DNA of 64,000 nucleotides, taken from positions 24,410,690-24,474,689 of the forward strand of contig OZ038495.1 of assembly GCA_964036315.1 (NCBI GenBank). The letters are read 5' to 3'. Positions 34,161-63,299 of the stretch are shown here, one piece after another. The stretch comes from Acanthosepion esculentum. Lineage: Eukaryota; Mollusca; Cephalopoda; Sepiida; Sepiidae. The first letter of the stretch is position 1, and every line of letters starts with the position of its first letter. Position numbers and translations under genes: made by a program. Below the pieces are notes generated by a model. The model did no database searches. It was given only the letters and a program-made list of their open reading frames with translations, and had not been told where the DNA came from.

Positions 34161-34659
34161 TGTAGCGGTCCGAGATGTGAAATGTGATGAGGACGTGAGG
34201 AGATATCTCTGGGTTAAGATTTCCTGTTAGTCGGTCCAGCTACATAGGAATGTTGGACTTTAATGGAGTCCAAAGAAGGCAAAAGAAAACAAACAAGACC
34301 GATATACATGTATGCAAACAAATATATATTAATAACAAATTACAATGACATGAATACATGAAAAGTTACAGAGTGTTTGTATGGAAAAGTTATGTGTGTG
34401 TGTTGAGTGTCCGTACGAACGCGTATATTGTTTTTAGCGTGGTCCCAGAATATGGGAAACGCTGTATGTGTGAGATGTCACATATTGGCCTAAGTGAAAA
34501 AGAGAAAGTTTTTGTACCTCGCCTCACGCGCGAGGTTGCTGCCCGAGGCCTGGGTCGAAAAAGAGAGAGATAGAGAGAAGGGTCAGCCGGTATTTATAGT
34601 CAGGGGAGAGAGACCCCTGTTGAATGATTAAGGAAACTGAGGAGGAGCTAACTGCGACA
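34161..34659 (-). repeat. 5' LTR of the non-autonomous element
   Basis: A 499-bp LTR with inverted ends TGT...ACA. It contains the extra ~120-bp segment missing from the other copy. In the transcribed orientation it would supply promoter and start site, but I see no clear TATA box. Confidence 0.88.
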
Positions 34660-34663
34660 CACA

Positions 34664-35355
34664 CGTAGCGCTATGCGTTATAAGAAATTTAAGCTATTTG
34701 AGTGTATCGTCTGCTTTTCTGAGAGAAAACAGATGCTGCATTGGGCTTTTGCTTAAACCTAAATTTTTTAAAAATTGGTACATTTCGATTTGTGGGAAAA
34801 TAGCTGCGTTTGTTTTTCAATCGGAACCAATGAAAAGGTTTCTCTCCAAATTCCGAAAAGTGAAATCTGGAGCCTATCTGGGTGAATAATAGGAAATCCA
34901 GGAATTGAATTCGTAGAGACGAAGAACAGCTGCTGCATGAACCCAGGTCGAAAAAACAAAGAGGAAAATCGACAATAAATATGACAACGACCAGACAAGA
35001 ATTGAAAGGAACATCTAAGTCGCCTCTATATCAATGAAAATTTTTCGGCTGGTGTGATTGTTCTGTTTTTCGCTGCTATCATGAACTTTGCTCCGAAAAA
35101 TGTACCTATTCTTTGAAAACTATTCAGACAAGTATTTTTCCCTTTTCTTCATTTGTTTTTATGTTGTTTACCTTTTCTGAGGATCTTATACAACATTGTA
35201 ATTTATGTTGAAAAAGAGTCATAATTCATTTGAATTGAATATACTTATATTCATGTTATTGGCCATCAGTTGGCACACAAAGCACTTAATTTATGTAATT
35301 CTTTCATTTTTGTGAGGCTAATAAATTTATCGTCTGTTTTTTAAAGTTATAAATT
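34664..35355. other. No gene seen
   Basis: ORFs at 34698-34889 plus and 34768-34998 minus overlap each other and show no domain. Plain AT-rich flank. Confidence 0.45.
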
Positions 35356-35357
35356 AT

Positions 35358-36080
35358 ATTGTGGCGGACTTCACCACATTAATTTAACTTTAGATTAAGA
35401 AACAGGCCGACGCAGAAAAGGATAACCAAAAGACATTGTTACACATAAAATATGTATTTAACACGATGTACAATATCAAACAACGATGTGAAAGAAAGCA
35501 TGCATTTAAGTAAGAAGAGGTTGAATACACCAAGAATTGTCTCTCTTAAACTGTTATTTTAGTGTTCCAAGGTTCACTGGAAGAATGTTCATGAGAATCT
35601 CTTGTAATGTTTGTTCTTGAACTTTTGCTGTGTAAGAAAAGATTATGTCAGTGTATACAAGGTATGTTCAGCATGTGAGTGGTGTGTGTGAGTAAGAAGG
35701 TTGGCGCATGGTTTCAACTGTCGTGGATTCGTTTGGCAGCTGAAATCTCACTAAAAATTCTTGCTTAAGTAAGTGACTAGGCTCCAGATCGCAGCGCGAG
35801 AAGAATTATTCTTCACATGCAGACGATCTGATTGGTTGGCATCGACCAATCAGCGAGCGAGCTTTGGGGAGACTTAAGAAGGTTTCTGTGATCCGTTTCT
35901 CCAAAAAGTGCACAAAACTGACTACTTGAAACAAAAGCGATTACAAAATTATCGCATTGCTGCAATTTGTAAATAGCCTATAATAACCTAGTGGTGATTA
36001 ATTAACCGATGAATGCTTGCCGTTGTATGTGATTTGTATTTTTGTATGTATGTTCGTGCGTAATAGATTCGCACAAAATG
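35358..36080. mobile_element. Possible solo LTR or unknown element
   Basis: Starts at an 18-base near-palindrome TGTGGCGGACTTCACCACA and continues with less AT-rich sequence including GATTGGTTGGCATCGACCAATCAG (an inverted CCAAT box pair around 35830-35855). These are LTR-like traits, but the other end, TSD and partner LTR are not recognisable. Confidence 0.25.
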
Positions 36081-36164
36081 TTACCTCAAACGTTTGTTTG
36101 AACTATTTTTTGTAGAATTTTTTTTACCAAATAATAAATCATTTAGTGTGTATGTATGTTTGTG

Positions 36165-37335
36165 TGTGTGTGTGTATCACATTTAAAATACTAAAAATTC
36201 TGACCCAAAATAATGAAAATTGAGAATGACTATTTTAAAAATATATCTCTGTTTGAATATTATTGTTGTTTTCGACACGTATTTTTACACGAATGAACTA
36301 ATCGCTGTTAATCTGAACATAGAGAGGGTATCAGGACTGGTCTAGTCATGACAATGTATTCCAGTGGATGATTCAGTAATATAGTATTTTTAGTTTTCAA
36401 TGTAATCTTATACTTTTTCTGAATCTATAAAACAAGGTACACAAAGCAACAATATTATAATATTGTCATTCAAATAAACTAAAATATTTTCTTTTACTCT
36501 TTTAAAATCTTCAGTTTTTTTCGATAATCAAAATTATTATTCACGTAGTCATGGCGTTGATCAAATACACTCGATACTTGAATCAGGAAGAGGAAAAATA
36601 TACATCGGATCAGTGGAAAAGCAGACAGGAATAAAAAGGAAAGGAAAAGTAAATAAGAAAATGAAAACGTAAAAGAAAAATAAAGAAAGCAAACAAAAGC
36701 ATCAGAGAAAAAGAAAGAAAAGAAGCAAAAAGAGAAAAAAAGACATCGAAAGATCATAAAAAGAAAGATCAACTCTTGTTCCTGGTATTATAATAAAAAA
36801 ATCTTCATGTCATGATAATTTAGAATATGGAAGAACGAAAAATATCTATCGTTATTTACCTAATAAACACTTTAAAGTTTTGGAATATGCTTAACAGAGC
36901 TGTTCTAATAAATTTAAGTGTTTTGTAACGAGAACTAAAAAATATGGAAGTAAAGACATGCCACGTAACGTCACAGTAGTTTATTATGACAGATAGAGAA
37001 ATAAGACTGTCAGAAAATAGAATTCCAACACTCTTCAGAGTGTTGCAATTTTATTTTCTCATGTCCCTGATTTGACCTCAATACACTACGACCATTCGGG
37101 GGAGTAGTAGTTATTCTGCTAAAACTTTCAAATTCTTCGGCCATCTTGTAACGTAGTAAACTCACCTATCAGTAAAACGTGCATTACACAAAGATGTATG
37201 TTACAGTTAAATGTTCTGAAATACTATAATGGAAGCAGATACCGTTCCAGATAGACAGATATCTGCACCTTTTGTTTAATTAAAGCCGTTTGAGAGGAAT
37301 CCTTTTGTTTGCCTTCGAGGGGCTGGACGGGAATT
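36165..37335 (+). repeat. Dispersed repeat family R1, long copy 2
   Basis: Collinear with 10420-11345 and, in its last ~430 bp, with 7200-7595. It ends GAGGGGCTGGACGGGAATTT. A local inverted pair, ATTCCAACACTCTTCAGAGTGTTGCAAT near 37021-37049 (positions given), forms a small hairpin unique to this copy. The A/G-rich tract at 36600-36770 makes a Phe-rich minus ORF that is not a gene. Confidence 0.8.
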
Positions 37336-38504
37336 TTGAATAAATGGACTTGACGTTCTGGCACAATATTCTTGATACCAGGATCGACACATTTTAAAAG
37401 CATCAGTGGAAGACCGCACAGCATCCATAGAACAATTCAAGTCTAGAAAAGCGATACATTTACAATTTGATGCATTTATCAAATCTTCAGAGTTTGAGAA
37501 AATCCATCAGGTTAAGATCGATATTCACTGGATAAGTCAACTTCATTCCACAATAAACACCAGAATTTCAACTCTCTCATTTTATAAATACAAACGTCGT
37601 CTTCCTGTAGGCGAATGTGTATTAATATCTCCTTTCGTCGATAATGTATTATAATTTATAGGTCAAACTATACGGTCTTATTATTTCAACCTATCAGCCT
37701 GTGCCTATGTAGTAATCATTATCAGTATCAACAGAGGCATGATAATCTATAATACACATTTATAAGCTTACCATTTGTCCACGCATTGAATATATCTGTC
37801 ACATCTGGTCTGATAATTCCGCTATACATTTAGAGATTTTTCATGAAATTTAAAGAGTCTCCAAATTTGATCGATCCTAACTTGGCATCTCGGCTTCAGG
37901 CACTTTCCACCTACCGTAATATAGTACTCTGTAGTTTTTCTATACATATTTTCATGGTAATTGTTCTGATGGCTTTCATCTTTGGTACCTCAACTTTATG
38001 GATTTAAGGTTTTCATTATTTTACTGTTGAAATGACTATATGTAACGCTATGTTCTAGGCTTGTGAAACTGCCATTTGGCCTATAGCCTTCCGGTAAATT
38101 TTATCTTCAAAAATTTAAATGCAATTTCAATCGTTGTCCTCTGTTTTCTTAATTGCTGTTCTTTTATTGTTATCTCTCTCTAATAATGCCTTTCTTTTTC
38201 TCATACTTTCACACTCTGTAGTCCATTGCGTCTGAGTGCCTTTATTGCCTTGCTTCGATGAAATGATTAAAAATTATTAGGATACGTTCATCATTGTTTA
38301 GCTCTGAACAAACTAGATTAACAAATTATTTAACAACTGTATTGAATTCAGTAATCTCTAAGTTATCTCTATTTACGGCCTTGTGGCAGATTAATCAAAT
38401 CAATCCATGAAAATCAAACACATTATTGTCAGAAACATTTTTAATATATTAATATAACCACTCGTTTATACAGATGTCTACCTCTTAAGAATTTGACATT
38501 GATA
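37336..38504. other. No gene seen
   Basis: Short ORFs on either strand (37224-37654) do not resemble proteins. The rest is AT-rich with no repeat partner. Confidence 0.45.
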
Positions 38505-38506
38505 TA

Positions 38507-39453
38507 CAGTGCTGTTCGATAAAAGTGACTCACCTGATTTTTTTTTACTAAATGTTCTCTTCTCCGATGAAACGAAAGTTGAGCTAAATTCAAAGGATAA
38601 GCGATCTAAAATTCGAAGAAGAAGCTTTGAAAGCTCTTTGAATTTAGCAATAAGTACTGTCAAGCATCCGTTCAGTATAATGTTCTGGGGATGCTTTTCT
38701 TTTCATGGAACTGGTTTCTTAAAACCTATTGAAAAGACCCTTAGTAGCGAGCAGTACAAGAGAATTTTAGAGACTTGTCTGCTCCCTTCTGCTGAAAGGG
38801 TGCAAATCGACCCCACCAAGCTCATTTTTATGCAGGATAATGCTCCCTGTCACAAATCAAAATTGATGAAGGAATACTTTGATGAGAAGCAGGTGAGTGT
38901 TATGACATGGCCTCCCCAATCTCTTGACCTCAACCCCATAGAAAACTTATGGAGCATTATAAAGTACAGGCTCTCGAGAAAGCAGTTGAGCAACAAAGAG
39001 GATTTGATTGTGAATTTCATATCCGAATGGAATTCAATGCTTGGAGATGAGATTTGCCAGAACCTAATGAAGTCAATGCCAAAAAGGGTTGAAAATGTTA
39101 TTCAAAATAAAGGAGGACCCATAGATTATTAAATATTTCGAACTATATTACCTATTATAAATAAATTATACCTCTATTATTCTTTATTTAAAGCTGTTCG
39201 GTGATTTTTCTATTGAATACTAGTTGCAGCAAATAAGTGAGTCACTTTATTTGCCCAGAGTTTTTCCCTAAATCTCATTTATATCCAAAATTATAATTAT
39301 CAATAGAATACCTTAGGGTGATTAAACTTTTTTACTGGGTGGTCGGGAAGGGGTTTGTATATTAGTAAAATTAAAAATTAGTTTAATCCCAAAAACAATA
39401 GGCGAAAAAAATCAAAAAAAAATCAGGTGAGTCACTTTTACCGAACATCACTG
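38507..39453 (+). mobile_element. Tc1-like transposon, internally deleted, with intact ends
   Basis: Terminal inverted repeats of 39 bp (CAGTGCTGTTCGATAAAAGT... at 38507-38545; matching inverse at 39415-39453) differ at two positions. TA flanks both ends. The element is 947 bp; full Tc1 elements are usually about 1.3-1.7 kb. The missing part is the 5' UTR and the N-terminal DNA-binding half of the transposase, so catalytic-domain coding starts right after the left repeat. The ends should still be recognisable to a full-length transposase. Confidence 0.95.
38553..39132 (+). pseudogene. Tc1-like transposase, catalytic domain only
   Basis: About 193 residues of transposase remain uninterrupted to the stop at 39132. 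The DDE triad is intact: D in VLFSDET (38566), D in FMQDNAPCH (38836) and E in LNPIENLW (38941), so the last two are 35 codons apart, the DD34E spacing of Tc1 enzymes. The paired helix-turn-helix domains and the native start are deleted. The open frame runs back into the left inverted repeat without an ATG. It could not bind its own ends. Confidence 0.92.
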
Positions 39454-39479
39454 TATATTTAATTTCACAACCCCGACCT

Positions 39480-39533
39480 TTAATTAACAAGATTTCTTAA
39501 TATTAAGACATATTAGGAAATCTTGTTAATTAA
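39480..39533. repeat. Short hairpin next to the Tc1 element
   Basis: TTAATTAACAAGATTTCTTA (39479-) and its inverted copy TAGGAAATCTTGTTAATTAA end at 39533, with a loop of about 8 bases and a 22-23-bp stem. It may be a micro fold-back or the site of another insertion. Confidence 0.8.
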
Positions 39534-40800
39534 CCATATGACAATCTCTTTGTTTTAAATCTTTGTAGATATCTTTCTATAAGCTTGGGAATTACAAAAA
39601 CATATGCTTCCTTTGGTTAAAAGAATTTGGTTAATTCTTTATTGTAAGAACACAAGCGTTTTGGACAGATTATATAATGTAAACAAACATAAGAATTCAA
39701 TTTCTAAGGACCACAGAATCTCGCACAACACATTAATCATGTCTTCCTTTCATCTGCAGCAAGTGGATAGAGTGGGGAATCTTGTTTTTTCTCCATTTTA
39801 ACGAATCTTCTTAATTCTGTGTTAGATTATTCCTGAAATTGTTCTTAAATTAATTTTATTATTTTTAAAACATAATTTTTTTTATTAATTTCTTTTTGCA
39901 TTTTTTCTCAACCATTCAACCTAATCTTCTGAGTATTTTAACAATTATTATCAAATTAGCAGTCACTCCAAATCACCATCCTGTAATTGATCCTTTGAGT
40001 CCTGACCACCGTTTTACCAGCGGTAAAGAAAAATGACGTAATGCCCAACCACCGGTTAAACAATGGTAGAGAAAATTGACTTAATACCTAGCCACCGTTT
40101 GAATGTTGGGTAAACACTTGTAACTATTTTGATATGTACGGTGAAACATTACATACCAGTTACTTGTGAATTTTGACCCAGGAACTCAGACAGAAGGGTT
40201 ATAGCTGTTCAGGAACGCAGGGGTTAAAGGTTTAAACAATCATATAATTAAACAGAGAGAGTGCTCTCTTGCAGCATTAGGTTGAGATAAGTGACAAGTT
40301 AACTTATGAGAGTGTGTGGTGGTTGTATAATAAAAAAACCGAGTTAACGTTGTTTTTTTCATAATTTATTATTTAATAATTCTGATAATTACAAATAACA
40401 CATCGCTTCAAAGTCGCTCTAATGAACAAACAACGTTGTTTATGAAATATTTGAAAAATTGATTTTCCGCAAAAAAAAAATAGTCACAAAAATACATCAA
40501 GCAGAAAATAAAGTGGAATATTTCACATTCCCATAATTTAAGAAGTTTGAAACCAGTGCTTACTTATTTTTTTTAATTTTTCATGCGACCGCATTGAGTT
40601 CGATTGTTTCGTCCATTTCTCCTTCCTTACATACACTAAAATGAAAGAAATATATTTGACGAAGTTATTAAAAAAGGTTTAATAACTGTATAAAATGGAA
40701 TAAAGTTTTTTCATAAATTTCAATGAAAGATCATAAACGTCATGACAACGGAAGGCGAGAGTGAGACAAAATATATAACATCTATTGTATAAGACGACCA
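39534..40800. other. No gene seen
   Basis: AT-rich. An imperfect local repeat around the CCACCGTTTTACCAGCGG-like text occurs at about 40007, 40050 and 40090. Nothing coding is supported. Confidence 0.45.
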
Positions 40801-40918
40801 ACGTTGACAGATCTGCGCAAGAGAATGCAAGACCCCAGCAAGATTAAAACCCCACATACGCGTTCAGCTTTTTTGAGGATGTGTCAAGGAATGGCAAACC
40901 CCGAAATCGTGTCACAGT
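40795..40918 (+). pseudogene. Possible transposase C-terminal scrap
   Basis: The plus strand reads RPTLTDLRKRMQDPSKI, then FLRMCQGMANPEIV. A basic RPxxxxDLRxRIQ segment followed by an RVCxxMANR-like end is typical of the C-terminus of mariner-like (DUF4817-type) transposases. It is short and runs into a (CTAT)n array. Tentative. Confidence 0.35.
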
Positions 40919-40919
40919 C

Positions 40920-40953
<34 letters not shown>

Positions 40954-40966
40954 TTCAGCCTGCTCA

Positions 40967-41021
<55 letters not shown>
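40919..41021. repeat. (CTAT)n microsatellite, two blocks
   Basis: CTAT arrays at 40919-40953 and 40966-41021, separated by TTCAGCCTGCTCAT. Ser-Ile-Tyr-Leu repeats in translation are artefacts. Confidence 0.95.
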
Positions 41022-41214
41022 GTCACTATGCTCTCTGCTATCAATTTAGTTATAATCATTATGGTATGAGTAAATTTCTACGTGTTGAAATCCAAGAGAA
41101 TAGAAATTTGTCCCTCTTTACCAAGACAAATAGTAGAAAGCTTCTGACTTAAATGATTTGAAAATGTCGGACGATAATTCCGTATCACTTATTTGATACA
41201 TATCGGCACGTATA

Positions 41215-41235
41215 ATTATATATATACATATATAC

Positions 41236-41325
<90 letters not shown>

Positions 41326-41336
41326 TTATATATATA
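41215..41336. repeat. (TA)n microsatellite with ACATA interruptions
   Basis: TA array of about 110 bases starting with (ACATATATACATACATACA)-like units and becoming pure TA. Confidence 0.96.
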
Positions 41337-42857
41337 CAATTATTTTAATTTTTATTTATCTGTTAACAATTGTTGTTCTATTTTTTAAATATTGAGTAAT
41401 TTATTTGCAAAGATTTACTCGATTTGAAAGCATTGACCTCCAGTTTTGCTCGATCTGTTTAATTAGGTATCAACAATCGTTGAAATGTTTTTATTAAAAA
41501 AAGTATTTATACACAGAAGTAACATGGAGAATAATGAAATAATGTTAAATTTTAAAATTTTGAATTAGAGAACTCTAAATTATTGTAAAAACTGATTGTG
41601 TAGGAGAAAACTAAATACAGAGTGCAATGTGATATAAGTTATCAGCCTATTAAACGAAAGTAAGTTGAAGATTTTGTTGTCTCTATTGTTTTTGGTTTAT
41701 TTTAACTTTATTTTGTTTAAAAGTTATTCGGATTAATGTTTTACAAGAATGTTTTTGTACTAAGGACTTTATTGTATCTCTAAATTTACAGTTCATATTT
41801 CTTCAATTCATAATACCAATGTATTGGAAACTGTAAAGATTGTTGGATTTTTAACAACGCTCATATAGTTATTGTGCGAAAAATCAGAAATAAGATGCAA
41901 TAAAGAATAGTAAGAAATTAATAAAAGTGAAAAAACTTCCTATAAGAAATTCATAGACTACTAAATATAATATTATTACTTCATATAAACAAATGAGATA
42001 GTATCGTGTAATTAACTTGAGAGGCAGGGAATGTAGCTCAATGCGATGCTTCCTAGTGCAGTCTTTGTAGTCAAATCGATGATGGCGCTGTTTCGGAAAG
42101 ACATATTCCTGAAAGTAAAGGGTTCATGTTTACATTTCGTCAGAAGCTCATTCTTTATTTCCGATCCATGCTGCTTAATTATCTACCGTAGAACAACGAC
42201 CTGTGAGATGCGATAAAAAGCAACAGAAACAAAGGGAAGAAAATATGAGCAAAACACTAATAATAATTACGTTTCGAGTTGCTAAATACAGGTTGTTGCA
42301 AGCATTTTTCGAAATTGTTGAATACCTTATGTTTGCTTATATTAATTTTCCTCTTTCTTTTTCGGGTGTGATCGCCAATGAAGCCGTAGTAGTGGCGTAA
42401 TGATAATAAGTTGATGAGCATTTATCGGATATTTTTTTAAATTTGACTTTGTAGAAATATGTAAATCCATGCGTTTATCAGTGATGCATAAGTAGGTAAG
42501 AATAATTATTAGATCTGTGATCTGTAAGGTAACCTGTAGTCAATGGTAGCTTTTAAATAGGATTAGAAATGTTCGGCACACTGTGGATACATAAACAGAT
42601 ACTAATAAGCTTATCAATATATCGATGAGTTTATAATAATATATTGTATGAGAGGGATGCTGAAAAGTTCTCAACTTCTTTCCTGTTCCCCAAATCAATA
42701 TCTTAATGAACAAACATTAGAATAATGATTTTTAGTCCTAGATTCGACTCGTATTTTGTTAAAAGAAAGACCGAAAATGAAGTCATTCTAACTGAAGCCT
42801 GGTCGATGAGTTGATGTTTCATTACCAGAAAGTGCGTTATTAATAAAGAATATCTAC
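41337..42857. other. Downstream flank of the SLC22 gene; no gene seen
   Basis: AT-rich. It should hold the 3' UTR of the transporter near 42858 if the last recognised exon is terminal. A tRNA-like string GTAGCTCAATGCGATGC at 42031-42047 does not continue into a full tRNA. GGGATGCTGAAAAGTTC at 42655-42671 resembles a common transposon end. Confidence 0.4.
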
Positions 42858-60246
<17,389 letters not shown>

Positions 60247-60600
60247 CTGAAAATATATTACGTCAGATTATTTTTTTGTGTTATAATAAATGGTACGGAG
60301 GAAAATATAAAAAATAATTCATTAGTTTCAATTTAAAATATTCTCTCATATTTACTTATCGATTAATGAAGGTAGAAGTTAATCAGAGGTCTACGCAATA
60401 TGAGGTTCATAAAATATTTTAAAACTTTATAATAGAGATTAGTCCCCCGATTTAAGCGAGGAGACCAGTTCTGATTCTTTTAAATACAGGAAAGAAAATC
60501 TAAGGAATGCTGGTTGTAGTCATTCCAGTGAACCTTAGAAAGAAAGTATGAACATAACTGAAATAAGAGAAACGGAAATATATCAAAAATCTGTTTTCTT
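60247..60600. other. Intron upstream of SLC22 exon 60092; no gene
   Basis: AT-rich; no upstream exon recognised. Confidence 0.5.
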
Positions 60601-61290
60601 TTTAAAGCGTTTCACCCCAACCAAGGCGGGAAGCCACTAGTACGCAAGGGGTTACAGAGAGTTGGAGCGAGAGCAAATAGGAGTGATAGACGAAGGATGA
60701 AGAGAAGGATAGGGGATAGATCAAGACATCTGGAGACGTCGATTGACGTTACATTTGAATAGTTGGAGATTATAATTATCAGGGAAACAGGAAGAGGGGA
60801 GGAAGTTCCACAGGCGAGAGGTGCGAGACATGGAGCTATTGGAGTAGAAGAGACGGCTACATTTAACAGTTTCGACAGTGAAAGGGTGAGAGCGTGATGC
60901 CAGTCTAGTAGAACGCTTAAATTCATGAAATCTGGGAACCAGCGAAAGCAGTTCATCGGAGCAAAGTATTTGTAAAAAAGACAGAGGGAGGCGACGGCAG
61001 GTCTGTGAGAGAGCGACTGCAGAAGAGATGCCAGGGCAGGGCCAATTACGTTGCATATCCGTCTCTGGATTTTATCAAGAACCTTGAGACAAACAGAAAG
61101 GGCTCCAGACCATATATGGCAGCATTACTCCATGTAAGGGCAAATGGTTAATTTGTAGATTTGAAGGATCGTCTCCGGCGAGAATAATTTCCTGGCGTGG
61201 CACAGGGAGCCAACTTTCCTTGCGGTGGACGAAGCTATTGACTCAATGTATTTGTTCCATCTCAGGTCAGCAGTCAATGAGATGCATGGG
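60600..61290 (-). mobile_element. 5'-truncated LINE (copy 1 family)
   Basis: Minus strand: LRWNKYIESIASSTARKVGS-like text near 61260-61210, then SLSHRPAVASLCLFYKY near 61010-60960 in another frame, SYSNSS/SRTSRLWNFLPS around 60850 and the shared 3' UTR ending GGGGTGAAACGCTTTAAAAA at about 60600. It is in the SLC22 intron or beyond its recognised part. The reading frame is broken. Confidence 0.85.
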
Positions 61291-63180
61291 AATCAATTTT
61301 ATAAAAGTGGAAATAAGTAAAATTTAGAAAATCAGTATATGTCGCTTTTATAAGTAAAGATAGACTGTAAACCACATCATAAATCAGTGAAGAAAGTTGT
61401 ATCAAAGACAAAATAAAAACATATACAACAGGGTAGGAAATGTCATAGACTAGGAACTTTGCAAACGACTTGTGTTTGATCAAATAAATAAATGCTAGCT
61501 GCTTATAAATAAGAATAAAATACTCTGTTTTTGTGATCCATATTCAAGCAAGAAGAGTGGACTTGATATTTGTGAACAAGCTGATAATATGGTGAAGACG
61601 AAACAAATTTAAAAACTTTGAAAAATTTGAGTTGACCTACACTCATGAAATCGCCAGCAATAATTTGGATTGAACTTGGAAATGAATAATGAATTATATT
61701 CAATGCAGTTAGGAAGGAGAAACAGATTGTCGGCGTTGTGTGTTGGTGTCACTTGTTTTAAGTTAATTATAAACTTTATAATCGGAGTTTTAACACCATA
61801 AATGCCGTCATAAAACTACCTTTAGAAAATACAATATCTATGTTGCATTCTTATTCAGACAGTATTTAGAAAAACTATTACATATAAAATATTTGGAATT
61901 AAAATTATCTTTGATGCCAACGACTGTAACAAAAATTATTTAGTACTTAAAAGAGACAATACGGGAATAAAACCAATTCAACGATAACATTTATTTAAAA
62001 TTGACAAATGCAATATTTATAAATGTTATATATCGCGTTTGATTGCCAACGTATAAACTTAAACATGAAAGTTCTGCCGGTGAAGTGGAAAGAAAAGACG
62101 ACTAGATGTTAAAATAAAATGTTCTGCATTGCTGGTATAATGTATCAAGGTGGAATGCCACTTTGTGAGCGAGTGTAGCGACGTGGAGGATTATAGCATT
62201 GGTATGGCCTGGTGTTGAAGCTTGATCGAGTCAGTTTACTCTAGGTGACTAGTAAACTCGGTGATTGTCTTGAGTGTCGCGAGCAGGTCCTTTTAATCAC
62301 TCAGGGTGGATACATGAGCGATATTTTCATGCTTTTGCTTCAGCGGAAATGTTAGTGACTGGCGTTTAAATTGTAATTTATATTTTGGGGGAAGTTGTTT
62401 TGTGAACCGAATGTTCGCAACTCCTGTGCTGTGAACGAGTTTTTCAATTTTAATCTTTCGTTTAATAGCGTTTACATCCGGCCGACAGGTTTTGATGTGG
62501 AGTGAATCAGAAAGAGATCAGATTTGAAGCAGACTATCACATAAAGAAACAATACCTTAAGTAAAAGAATATAGCCACATAAGCAAGGGAATATATCAAC
62601 ATACAATATCTTTTAAGCAAAATATATTTTTGTAACAATGAACAGATTAACAAGCAATAGATACAAAGTTCATAAAACAATAAACATAAATACTTTATTT
62701 TGATGCTCATTGTTGATAAATATTTGGTGATTTAATGGATTTTTCTATAGTGTCTGCACGAAATTTACAAATTAAATTCTTACATAACGTGTATCCATGT
62801 AAAGAAATTTTATTTTCTTACGTGAATGGAAAGCATATTATGCAGTGCAAGAGAGAAATGAAAAAATAACTCTAAAGAATTCACCCCCGTGGAGGTTCCT
62901 GTGCGGCAAAGTTTTATGTACTGCTTTACAGCCGACAAATAAAATAAAATTTCAAGGTCTGTTTTGGTATGATTTATAAATTAAAATTCTGAATGATTAA
63001 GTTCGCAATGGTGCCTTGTTATTTTATATTTTGAGTTTTAAAACTTGTAGTATAACGTCATGTGGATCGTGAACACACACACACATACACGCACATATAT
63101 ATGTGGAAGAATATTATCTATATATTTGTATATCAGAACAATATTAGGTAAAGGAATTTTCCCTCTTTGTCATTCATCTA
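61291..63180. other. No gene; presumed SLC22 intron
   Basis: Several short ORFs (61274-61483 and 61503-61703 minus) lack motifs; neither contains the expected DRxGR or large extracellular loop of SLC22. A short CACACA tract is at 63074-63090. Confidence 0.5.
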
Positions 63181-63181
63181 C

Positions 63182-63184
<3 letters not shown>

Positions 63185-63247
<63 letters not shown>
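63185..63247. repeat. (TA)n microsatellite
   Basis: Pure TA array followed by (GTAT)n. It adjoins the 3' side of the minus-strand Penelope-like fragment. Confidence 0.96.
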
Positions 63248-63260
<13 letters not shown>

Positions 63261-63299
63261 TGTGTATTTGGGCAGCAATCCCTCTTTTATGCAAATTTA

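Larger units (their letters stand above)
32746..34659 (-). mobile_element. Non-autonomous LTR retrotransposon (TRIM/LARD-like)
   Basis: Two direct LTRs (32746-33107 and 34161-34659) enclose 1053 bp. In minus orientation the LTRs begin TGTYGCAGTTAG and end CGGACCGCTACA. A polypurine tract CCAGAGGGGAGGTAT abuts the downstream LTR (33122-33108). TGGTGACTACCCGACGTGAT (34158-34139) is a primer-binding site resembling the complement of the tRNA-Trp 3' end with a 2-base insertion. CACA flanks both sides as a 4-bp target duplication (32742-32745, 34660-34663). No reverse transcriptase is present, so movement would need help from a related Gypsy element. Confidence 0.88.

Noticed and set aside
36494..36772. 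Phe-rich minus ORF resembling membrane segments
   Set aside because: It mirrors the A/G-rich tract of repeat family R1 and is not kept in the other copy.
42020..42095. Possible tRNA gene (GTAGCTCAATG)
   Set aside because: No acceptor-stem pairing or TTC-type B box at the right distance.
61274..61703. Upstream SLC22 exon candidates
   Set aside because: Neither ORF has the DRxGR motif, the WDLVC-type box or suitable splice phases.
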